A stretch of 43,016 bases of DNA from JBHELQ01 sp046262995. Its GTDB lineage: Bacteria > Actinomycetota > Thermoleophilia > Solirubrobacterales > Thermoleophilaceae. The DNA is taken from NCBI GenBank assembly GCA_046262995.1, contig JBHELQ010000073.1, positions 1 through 43,016 on the forward strand, given 5' to 3'. The notes beneath the pieces were generated by a model. It worked only from the letters and a program-made list of their open reading frames with translations. It had not been told where the DNA came from and ran no database searches. Made by a program: the position numbers and the translations under genes. Of the stretch, positions 15,584 to 23,119 are shown one piece after another; the stretch's first letter is position 1; the number at the start of each line of letters is the position of its first letter.

Positions 15584-16873
15584 ATGCTTCGCAAAACAGA
15601 TTTCGACGTATTCCTGAAGGAGTACTGGACGCCGCTCGCCGAGGAGGCGCTGACGTACCAGTACCGGCCGTTCATGGCCATGTGCCCGAAGAACACCGGG
15701 CTCGGCGGTGAGTACACCGTTGTGCCGGTGGACGTGGACGACGGCGCCGACGGCAGCGCCACGTTCTCCGACGCGCAGGCCGTTGCCCAGACCGGCGGTA
15801 CCGATGCCCTGCGCCGGCAGTTCCAGGTGCAGGTGGTCGAGGACTTCCAGCTCGCCCAAATCGAGAACAAGCTCATCCGTCTCTCGCGGAAGTCCCCCGA
15901 GCTGGCCCTGCAGCGGGCCGTCGAGGAGACGACCAAGAAGAAGAACATCCTCGCCGCCCGCATCGCGCGGGACATGTACCGCTCGGGGTACGGCGAGATT
16001 GGCACCGTCAGCACCAGCGTGTCGGCGACCAGCACGAAGGTCATCGGCCTGTCGAACAAGCAGGACGCACGCAACTTCCGCGTGGGCGGGCGCTACGTCT
16101 TCGCCTCGTCGTTGACCGCGGCCCTGCGCGACGGCGGCGACTACGTCACGGCGACGGCCATCGACTACGACAACGCCAAAATCACCACCGACGCCCCGGT
16201 CGACCTGGCCACCAGCATCACCGCCATCGCCGACGGGGACATCATCTTCGTCAAGGGGAAGCGCGACGTCGGTTCGAACCCGACGCTGAAGACCATCCAG
16301 GGACTTGGCGCCTGGATTCCCTCCACCGCCCCGACCCTGGGCAGCGACAACTTCAACGGCGTCGACCGCGGCGTGTGGCCCGACCGCCTGGCCGGCCTCC
16401 GCTACCAGGCGGGCGTCGCGCAGAGCGGGCCCATCCAGGAGATTCTCATCAACTCCCTGGTGGACGCCGCCATCCGCGAGGTCTACCCCTCGCACGTCTT
16501 CATCGACGCCAGCCTCTACGGCCAGGCCCTGCTGGCGCTGGAGGGGACCGCGACCCGCATCCAGGACGAGAAGGGCACCAACGGCCGCGGTGACAAGACC
16601 ACCATCGGGTTCCAGGGCTTCAGCCTGCAAATCGGGTACGGCAACAGCGGGACGAAGGTCTTCCCGGATGCCAACTGCCCGGTGAAGACGCACTACGCGC
16701 TGACGCTGGACCGCTTCAAGCTCGGCTCCGCGGGCGAGCTCATCCAGAACGACCTGCAGAGCGGCAGCAACCGCGACGTCGAGAACGCCTCCGCGGTGGA
16801 GTACCGCTACGTGTTCTGCGGCTCGTTCTACACAAACGCGCCCGGCAAGCAGCAGGTGGTCAAGTACGCCTGA
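15584..16873 (+). CDS. Major capsid protein
   Basis: 429 aa immediately after the scaffold. The start ATG 15584 follows GGGGAGACCC. The N-terminus (FDVFLKEYWTPLAEEALTYQYRPF) and an early long helix (LALQRAVEETTKKKNILAARIARDMY) fit an HK97-fold major capsid protein without a cleaved delta domain. The C-terminal part carries regularly spaced beta segments ending in VEYRYVFCGSFYTN. Identification is by order and overall pattern. Confidence 0.85.
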   Translation: MLRKTDFDVFLKEYWTPLAEEALTYQYRPFMAMCPKNTGLGGEYTVVPVDVDDGADGSATFSDAQAVAQTGGTDALRRQFQVQVVEDFQLAQIENKLIRLSRKSPELALQRAVEETTKKKNILAARIARDMYRSGYGEIGTVSTSVSATSTKVIGLSNKQDARNFRVGGRYVFASSLTAALRDGGDYVTATAIDYDNAKITTDAPVDLATSITAIADGDIIFVKGKRDVGSNPTLKTIQGLGAWIPSTAPTLGSDNFNGVDRGVWPDRLAGLRYQAGVAQSGPIQEILINSLVDAAIREVYPSHVFIDASLYGQALLALEGTATRIQDEKGTNGRGDKTTIGFQGFSLQIGYGNSGTKVFPDANCPVKTHYALTLDRFKLGSAGELIQNDLQSGSNRDVENASAVEYRYVFCGSFYTNAPGKQQVVKYA

Positions 16874-16887
16874 TTTCTGACCTGGGT

Positions 16888-16910
16888 CGGGCGGCTTGTT
16901 AAACCGCCCG
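16888..16910 (+). terminator. Hairpin after the capsid gene
   Basis: Perfect seven-base stem CGGGCGG (16888-16894) and CCGCCCG (16904-16910), loop CTTGTTAAA, fifteen bases after the capsid stop. No long T-run follows, so it may attenuate transcription or protect the abundant capsid mRNA from 3' decay. Confidence 0.55.
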
Positions 16911-16942
16911 GCCTGGGTTGGTTCCGAAAAAGGACCAACACC

Positions 16943-17368
16943 ATGAACCGAGTTTTCAAAGGCCTGCGCACCCTGATTCCGGGTCAGCGCATCGTCCACT
17001 GCAAGGCCACCACGACCACCGTCGGTACGCTCGCCGCCGGGCAAACCAACTGGGGCCTGAAGCTCACGAAGACGGCCGGCAAGACCGGCCGCTACACCTG
17101 CCAGCTGGTCAACCAGGACGGCAGCAACGCCAACGCGGTGGCCTTCGTCAACGCCATCGTCACCGTGACCGGACCCGACGATGCCGCGTACACCGACGCC
17201 AAAGGCATCGTCGCCCTCATGCGGGACGACGACATCGGCACGGGCGCCAACGACGGCACGATCGAGGTGCAGTTCATCGACCCGCGCGTGAGCCTAGCCG
17301 ACGCCGAACTTGCGGACGGCGCCATCATCAACATCAGCCTTTACCTCCGCGATTCCCTCGCGGCCTGA
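16943..17368 (+). CDS. Virion decoration-type protein, paralogue 1
   Basis: 141 aa, beta-rich, without Cys pairs. It shares a block with the next gene: KTA(G/A)KTGRYT, then GPDD, then a DDDI-N-DGTIE(V/L)QF segment. The two are therefore tandem paralogues. Location right after the capsid gene suggests an outer-capsid decoration or head-fibre protein. A SD-like AAAAAGGA lies upstream. Confidence 0.6.
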   Translation: MNRVFKGLRTLIPGQRIVHCKATTTTVGTLAAGQTNWGLKLTKTAGKTGRYTCQLVNQDGSNANAVAFVNAIVTVTGPDDAAYTDAKGIVALMRDDDIGTGANDGTIEVQFIDPRVSLADAELADGAIINISLYLRDSLAA

Positions 17369-17383
17369 CCGGGAGACCAAGCC

Positions 17384-17839
17384 ATGAATTTCAACTTCCA
17401 GCCCGAGAAGATGGGGACGCAGAGCCCCGGCATCGTGACCATCACCGGCCTCGTCACCACGGGCGTGGCCGGCGTGGTCAGCTCCAGCAACATCCCCGGC
17501 GGCGGGGCCTCCATCGCGAAGACCGCGGCGAAGACCGGCCGCTACACCATCACGCTGGCACTGCCCACCACGCCCAACCCGGGCGTGGCCCTCTCGAACC
17601 TCACCTTCCTGGGTGGGTTCGCCGGAGTGCTGGGGCCCGACGACACCGCGATGACCGCGGCGAAGGGGCTATTCGGCATCTTCCGCGACGACGACATCAG
17701 CACCACCGGGGCGAAGGACGGCACCATCGAGCTGCAATTCGTCCGCTACAACGGCACCACCGACGTTGCCGACACGGAGCTGCAGGACAACGCGTCCTTC
17801 TACTTCACGATCTTCGTCGGCTGCCCCTCGGTGACCTGA
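17384..17839 (+). CDS. Virion decoration-type protein, paralogue 2
   Basis: 151 aa, related to the preceding gene over about 100 residues (KTAAKTGRYT, GPDD, GIFRDDDI, KDGTIELQF). The N-terminal 35 residues differ and are Gly/Ser/Val-rich, possibly the capsid-anchoring end. GGGAG precedes the ATG. The stop overlaps the next ATG. Confidence 0.6.
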   Translation: MNFNFQPEKMGTQSPGIVTITGLVTTGVAGVVSSSNIPGGGASIAKTAAKTGRYTITLALPTTPNPGVALSNLTFLGGFAGVLGPDDTAMTAAKGLFGIFRDDDISTTGAKDGTIELQFVRYNGTTDVADTELQDNASFYFTIFVGCPSVT

Positions 17840-18087
17840 TGGCGCTTGCCGACGAGGTGCTGGCCGACCTGAAGAAACGCGGGTCGGCCAGCAGCGGCGG
17901 CCCGCCGCCGAAGGGAGCCCCGCCCGCACCGGCCGATGACGCCGGGGACGATGGCGGGGAGTACGCCTCCGACGAGGAGGCGGCGATGCAGGACTTCGAG
18001 GACGCGACCACCCCCGCGGACAAGGTCGCCGCCCTCAAGGCGTTCATGAGCATCTGCTATCCGCAGCTCGGCAGCCAGGGGGAGTGA
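17839..18087 (+). CDS. Small acidic hypothetical protein, 82 aa
   Basis: Low-complexity Pro/Gly/Ala linker flanked by a short N-terminal helix and a C-terminal helix (DKVAALKAFMSICYPQL). Tethered helix architecture like head-completion accessory proteins; function unknown. ATG overlaps the previous stop. Confidence 0.6.
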   Translation: MALADEVLADLKKRGSASSGGPPPKGAPPAPADDAGDDGGEYASDEEAAMQDFEDATTPADKVAALKAFMSICYPQLGSQGE

Positions 18088-18090
18088 CGG

Positions 18091-18558
18091 TTGGACGCCC
18101 GCTTCTTGGCCAAGGTCGACAAGGAAGGCGCCGGCAACGGTTGCTGGCTGTGGACCGGCTACCGCGATCGACACGGTTATGGCCAGGTGAGGCGCCAGCA
18201 GCGGACTCACCTGGTCCATCGCCTGGTCCTTGCGGAGAAGCTGGGCAGGCCCATTGCCGAGGGGATGGAGTGCCTCCATTCCTGCGACAACCCCGGCTGC
18301 GTGAACCCGGAGCATCTCTCCGAGGGCACCCACGCCGACAACATGCGCGACTGCGCGGAGAAGGACCGGGCGAACAGCGGGCCAGGGGTCTCCAGGAACG
18401 TCGGCTCGGCCAACCCGGCCGCGAAGCTGGACCCGGAGAAGGTGCGGGCGATTCGCGCTGCAGGTGGCCCGCAGACCGCCATTGCCGCGGCCTTCGGGTT
18501 GCGACAGCAGACGGTGAGCGACATCCGTCGACGGCGCATTTGGGCGCACGTGGAGTAG
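18091..18558 (+). CDS. Free-standing HNH homing-type endonuclease (copy 2)
   Basis: 155 aa from a TTG at 18091. HNH core: His43, CLHSCD (His63), CVNPEHL (Asn72, His75). C-terminal helix-turn-helix (LRQQTVSDIRRRRIW). It is clearly related in domain order and motifs to copy 1 at 835-1347, with diverged linkers. It sits between two virion genes with only three bases on each side, a typical site for an invading homing gene. Without it, the flanking genes would be close neighbours. Confidence 0.88.
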   Translation: MDARFLAKVDKEGAGNGCWLWTGYRDRHGYGQVRRQQRTHLVHRLVLAEKLGRPIAEGMECLHSCDNPGCVNPEHLSEGTHADNMRDCAEKDRANSGPGVSRNVGSANPAAKLDPEKVRAIRAAGGPQTAIAAAFGLRQQTVSDIRRRRIWAHVE

Positions 18559-18561
18559 CAC

Positions 18562-19263
18562 GTGGCGACGACGGTGCAACAGATTCTGGACCAGGTCGCG
18601 TGGCAGACCGACCTGGAAGCCTCCGTCGGCACCAACAAGCGGCTCGACCCTGCGAAGCTGGTGCCGGAGGTGGACGCCCTCTACAAGGAGGCGTGGGAGG
18701 TGGCCGTCGACGGCTACGACGACCTGTTCATCAAGAAGGTGGCCGACTTCGCCATCACCGGCGGGGTCGGCGCCAACACCTACTCGCTCGTCGCTGCCAC
18801 CGACTTCTACAAGCTGAAGTCCATCCAGCGGCTCACCGGCGCGACGTACGGGCCGCCGCTGCCCACGCATCCCTGGAACCAGATTGGCGACGTCGACGAG
18901 CTGTCCTATCGCCTCCAGGACAGCAACCCCGCCACCGTCTACTTCGAGCCGGAGCTGAGCTGCGCCGGGACTTACCGCCTGTACTACGTCTACCAGCCGG
19001 CGGACCTGACCGCGGCCGTGGATCAGATTGTCGATTTCAACGGCGCGTTCAGGCGTTACATCATCGATGCCCTCTGCGCCCGCGTGCTCTCGCGCGAGGA
19101 AGAGGACCCGGGCTTCCAGGCGCAGCTGATGGCGCGTTTCACCCAGCGCATCGCGAAGATGGCCGCCACCCGCAGCAACGCCGGCCGCGGGAAGAAGGTG
19201 GCCGACGTCCGCACGAACCGGCGGTTTCGCTTCATGACTCGCACCGGGTACTCGCTGCCGTAA
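18562..19263 (+). CDS. Head-tail adaptor / tail tubular protein A-like
   Basis: 233 aa from GTG 18562. A helical N-terminus (ILDQVAWQTDLE...), a beta middle and a long C-terminal helix with basic tail fit the short-tail adaptor class (T7 gp11-like or P22 gp4-like in role). The order adaptor, then large nozzle protein, supports this. Homology was not testable here. The stop overlaps the next ATG. Confidence 0.55.
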   Translation: MATTVQQILDQVAWQTDLEASVGTNKRLDPAKLVPEVDALYKEAWEVAVDGYDDLFIKKVADFAITGGVGANTYSLVAATDFYKLKSIQRLTGATYGPPLPTHPWNQIGDVDELSYRLQDSNPATVYFEPELSCAGTYRLYYVYQPADLTAAVDQIVDFNGAFRRYIIDALCARVLSREEEDPGFQAQLMARFTQRIAKMAATRSNAGRGKKVADVRTNRRFRFMTRTGYSLP

Positions 19264-20135
19264 TGCCGCCCCGGGGGAGCGCGTTCCGCGAGACGCAGAC
19301 CAGCGACTTCACGCTGCGGGCAATCCAGAAGGACCTGCGCGACACGCTGACCCAGCTCGAGGACCATCGGCGCGGCCTGGTCATCAGCGACGTCCGGGTG
19401 GTGACGACCAATGCCGATCTCGGCGAGGACCTGGTGGTGGTCTACGTCGGCCCCGGCGCCCACAAGCTGCGCCTACCACCGGCGTCTCTGCGCGGGAGCG
19501 GCCGTGGCCAGGTGCTCCAGGTGGTCAACACCGGCGGTGCGGCCATCACGCTGACGCCCAGCGGGCGCGACATCCTCAACGGCGCCGCTGCGTCGCTGAC
19601 GCTGGCGAAGAACGGCGCCGCCACTCTCGTCAGCGACGGAAACACTGCCTGGTTCGCGGGGCGCGGCCCGAACGCTGGCGCTGGCGCGGGGACGAAAGGC
19701 AGCACGTCGAACGTCATCCAGGCGCTGGTGCTCGACGAATACGGCGCGGTCACGTCCGTCACCTCCAGTGGCACGCCAGACGTCTTCCGCTGGCTGGCGA
19801 CGAAGGGAACGGCACCCGTGGCCGCGGACTTCGCGCTCTCCGCTGGATGGGGCTCCACCGCAGCCGTCGCGGTCACCGCGGGGTCGCGCGACAGCCGGGG
19901 GCGCATCACCGTCACCAGCGCTGGCGTCGGCCAGGCCGCCAACCCGACCATCACGTTCACCTACAAAGACGGCCTCTACGCGTCGGCTCCGTTCGCCATC
20001 GTGAAGCGCAACGGTGGGACTGGGGCGACGACCGAGCCGACCTGGACCACGGCCACCGGGCAGACGGTAATCACGTGGCCGGCGACGCCCGTTGCTGGGC
20101 TGACCTACGTCTTCGAGTACCTGGTGCAGGGCTGA
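19263..20135 (+). CDS. Virion/tail-associated beta-rich protein, 290 aa
   Basis: An N-terminal helical segment (about 1-35) leads into repeated beta-strand stretches rich in Thr, Gly and Ala. The C-terminus (about 195-290) with ITVTSAGVG...TITFTYK and a GGTGAT linker looks like a fibre or receptor-binding domain. Coupled to neighbours by TAATG and TGATG overlaps. Confidence 0.55.
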   Translation: MPPRGSAFRETQTSDFTLRAIQKDLRDTLTQLEDHRRGLVISDVRVVTTNADLGEDLVVVYVGPGAHKLRLPPASLRGSGRGQVLQVVNTGGAAITLTPSGRDILNGAAASLTLAKNGAATLVSDGNTAWFAGRGPNAGAGAGTKGSTSNVIQALVLDEYGAVTSVTSSGTPDVFRWLATKGTAPVAADFALSAGWGSTAAVAVTAGSRDSRGRITVTSAGVGQAANPTITFTYKDGLYASAPFAIVKRNGGTGATTEPTWTTATGQTVITWPATPVAGLTYVFEYLVQG

Positions 20136-23089
20136 TGGAAAAGCAAATCATTGGCATTCCCCTCCGCGGGTTCACGGCGCACGCCGACTCGAAGAGTACG
20201 GACCCGAGTGACCTCACCGTTTGCAGTAATCTCGTATTCAAGCGCACCACGCGCGGAGGAGGGGCGGAGCTACGCAAACGCTATGGCGGAGCCTCCCTGG
20301 CCAAGACCAGCGTCGACTTCGGGCCGTCCGTGACTTCCGGGCGGAAGCTGGCCACATACGACAACGAGCGCCTGCTTCTGAGCGACGATACGCTCCTTTC
20401 TTACAGTCCCAATTTCACCGGCTGGGCTAGCAAGGGCGGCATTTCCGGCGCTGGGCTGACCATCGAGCACATCGCCGAATTGCCCGACGCGAGCCTGGCT
20501 GCCACCCTGCAGAGCCTTGCCGCTCCGGACATCGCGATCAGCGGCAACTTGATGGCGGTAGCGTGGACGGACACGGGAACGGCGAAGGCCGGCTCCGTCG
20601 CAATCTTCGACATGACCACCGGCGCGCGCGTGTTTCAGGACACCGTGATGGAAACCGCCCTGACCGCCGCTGGCTGGGTGCGCGTCGTCGCCCTGGCGTC
20701 GTCCTTCATGGTGGTTGCCGCCAAGGGCTCGACCAACCAAATCACCGCAAACACGATCACTTACGTCGGACTGAACTGGAGCGGAGGAAGCACGGCCATC
20801 GTCGCCGACCTCAATGCCAGCTGCAAGGGCGACGTCACCCGCAACGGCGCCAACGACAGCGTGCTCATCGCCTACCACACGACCGTCCCCAACTTCAAAA
20901 TCCTGGTAATCAACAGCAACAAGACGGCCGGCGCGTCGACGACCGTTGCGCAGAATCCATCGCAGGCCATCGGATGGCTGCATTGGGACTTCTCGGACGG
21001 AAAGGCGTATTACGCTTACGTCTCCGCCGCCATCGGCCTCATCCACGGCAGTACCCCGGTGGGCGCGGCGCCCGCGGCCACAGAGTTCACCGCGGACGGG
21101 GCCGCCACCGCCGCCGCGCAGGTGACAGGATTTCGCACCGGCGCCACCAATAACCTGTACATCGAAGTCCGCGCCGCTGCGACCTACAACGCCGTCGTCA
21201 AGTGGTGGAGCACCACGACCGCGGGTGCCGTGGCGACGCTAATTCGCAGCGTCGGCATCGGGGCCCGCGTCTTCAAGGTCGGCGCCAAGTACTACCTGCC
21301 TTTCACCTACGAAAGCAGCCTTCAGTCCACCTATTTCATCGGCACCGTCGACGGGACGGGGACTCGCCCTGTCATCGCGGCGAGGGCTCTGTATGGGCTC
21401 GGCGGGGGCCTGTCGGTGACGGCCAACGTGGGCGGCTGCCCGGTCCTCGCCGATGGCGTAACCGCGCTGGTGCCGGTAATGCGCCTCTCGTCGAAGCCCG
21501 CCGGGACCGCCTTCTACGGCATCTGTCTCGCGCGGGTCGACTTCAGTGGAGCGAACCTGTCCAGCCCGAAGCGCGTCGGCGACAGTCTGCACCTGCCAGG
21601 CGGTGCGGTGCGCGCATACGCCGGAGAAGGCGCGGCCGTTGATCGCACCGCAGAGCTGGGCTTCTATCTCTTCCCCGAGACGCCGACGCTCGCACAGGGC
21701 GGCGGCGGGGCGCTCACGCTCCTGGGAAGCTATCAGTACGCCGCGGTCTACGCCTTCACGGACAACAAGGGCCAGGTACACCGGTCGGCGCCGTCTCCGC
21801 TGGCGTCCATCACGCTCACCGGCGCAAACCAGACTGTCACCGGCACCATCCCGACGCTGCGGGTGACCGAGAAGCGCGGACTCTTCAGCACGACGGTCTG
21901 CTCGGTTGAGCTGTACCGTACGCAGGCGGGCGGAACGACCTTCTATCGGGTGCCGACGTTCATCGTCGGCAATGACCCGACCACGGACACGGTGGCATTC
22001 ACCGACACGTCCAGTGATGCCGTAGTCGGCGCCAACGAGGAGATCTACACCACCGGCAAGGTGCTTCCGCACATTCCAGCGCCGTCGGCGAAGCTGATGG
22101 AGTCGTGGCGCAACCGCCTGTTTCTCGCGGGCACCGAAAACCCCCTCGAACTGTGGCCTAGCAACGAGCACACGCCCGGCGAGGGGGTGTCCTTCAGCGA
22201 CGCCCTGGTGGTCACGATGGAGGCAGACGGCGGGCCCATCACCGCGCTCTGCGAGCTGGACGACCGCCTGCTCATCTTCAAGCGAAACAGCATCTACGCG
22301 CTCGGCGGCAACGGCCCCACACTCACCGGCGGCGACCCGTACGAGCAGCCGGTGAAGGTCTGCAACTTCGTTGGTGCCATCGGACCGGCCGGCATGGTGA
22401 AGACGCGAGACGGGGTCATGTTCCAGAGCGCGCGCGGCATCTACCTGCACACGCGCGGCGGGGAGACTGTTTTCGCCGGGGCCGCGGTGGAGACAGTGGC
22501 CGCCGTCACGGGCGCGTGCGTGCTCGAAGACGAGGAGCAGGTGCGTTTTACCGTCGCCAACGGCAACACCCTCGTCTACCACTACGGGCTGCCCGACGAG
22601 CGCGGCGTCGGCGCATGGACGACGTTCACCAACCAGGCCGCTGTGGATTGCATGATGTGGAACGGGGTGTTCGTCAGGCTCGCCAGCGACGGCACGGTTA
22701 CCGAGGAAACAATCGGGGCCTACAGCGACCCGGGAGGGGCGAGTTACCAGGCCATCTTCCAGACGAGCTGGCTCAACCTCACGCAGTTCTTCGGACGCTT
22801 CAAGCTCTACGGCATCCAGCTCCTCGGCGAGATCATGGCCAGCGTCACGATGACGTTCCGCCTCGCGTACGACTACTCCGGCACGGTGGTCGAGACCGAC
22901 ACCATGGCCGTCACCGTTGCGACGCCTATGCCGCTACAGGTGAGCCCCGGGCGCCGCCGGGCCACGGCCATTCGCTTCAACGTCTCGGAGACCAGCGCCA
23001 CGCAGGGGTTCCGCATCTCTGGGTTGGGCCTTGAGGTGGGCATCGAGCCGGGCGCCCAGAAGGGCGGCATGGAGAAGTTCTTCACGTGA
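20135..23089 (+). CDS. Large tail protein (tail tubular/nozzle protein B-like)
   Basis: 984 aa, no Cys clusters, almost entirely predicted beta, with the style of a propeller or nozzle protein. The N-terminus (GIPLRGFTAHADSKSTDPSDLTVCSNLVF) and the segment ITALCELDDRLLIFKRNSIYALGG (about 705-728) resemble the large tail-nozzle/stabilisation proteins of podovirus-type phages. Likely forms the distal short tail below the adaptor. Assignment is by size, composition, order and this late motif. Confidence 0.65.
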   Translation: MEKQIIGIPLRGFTAHADSKSTDPSDLTVCSNLVFKRTTRGGGAELRKRYGGASLAKTSVDFGPSVTSGRKLATYDNERLLLSDDTLLSYSPNFTGWASKGGISGAGLTIEHIAELPDASLAATLQSLAAPDIAISGNLMAVAWTDTGTAKAGSVAIFDMTTGARVFQDTVMETALTAAGWVRVVALASSFMVVAAKGSTNQITANTITYVGLNWSGGSTAIVADLNASCKGDVTRNGANDSVLIAYHTTVPNFKILVINSNKTAGASTTVAQNPSQAIGWLHWDFSDGKAYYAYVSAAIGLIHGSTPVGAAPAATEFTADGAATAAAQVTGFRTGATNNLYIEVRAAATYNAVVKWWSTTTAGAVATLIRSVGIGARVFKVGAKYYLPFTYESSLQSTYFIGTVDGTGTRPVIAARALYGLGGGLSVTANVGGCPVLADGVTALVPVMRLSSKPAGTAFYGICLARVDFSGANLSSPKRVGDSLHLPGGAVRAYAGEGAAVDRTAELGFYLFPETPTLAQGGGGALTLLGSYQYAAVYAFTDNKGQVHRSAPSPLASITLTGANQTVTGTIPTLRVTEKRGLFSTTVCSVELYRTQAGGTTFYRVPTFIVGNDPTTDTVAFTDTSSDAVVGANEEIYTTGKVLPHIPAPSAKLMESWRNRLFLAGTENPLELWPSNEHTPGEGVSFSDALVVTMEADGGPITALCELDDRLLIFKRNSIYALGGNGPTLTGGDPYEQPVKVCNFVGAIGPAGMVKTRDGVMFQSARGIYLHTRGGETVFAGAAVETVAAVTGACVLEDEEQVRFTVANGNTLVYHYGLPDERGVGAWTTFTNQAAVDCMMWNGVFVRLASDGTVTEETIGAYSDPGGASYQAIFQTSWLNLTQFFGRFKLYGIQLLGEIMASVTMTFRLAYDYSGTVVETDTMAVTVATPMPLQVSPGRRRATAIRFNVSETSATQGFRISGLGLEVGIEPGAQKGGMEKFFT

Positions 23090-23090
23090 G

Positions 23091-23111
23091 CGGGGCCAGC
23101 CCGCCCCTGGG
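23091..23111 (+). promoter_or_regulatory. Start-associated hairpin 5
   Basis: GGGGC (23092-23096), loop CAGCCC, GCCCC (23103-23107), TGGG, eight bases before ATG 23120. Here a weak AGGA ribosome site lies between hairpin and start. Confidence 0.65.
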
Positions 23112-23119
23112 GTAGGACC

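Noticed and set aside
14723..17044. A 773-codon minus-strand frame across scaffold and capsid genes
   Set aside because: Antisense shadow; no domain pattern, while the plus strand has ordered structural genes.
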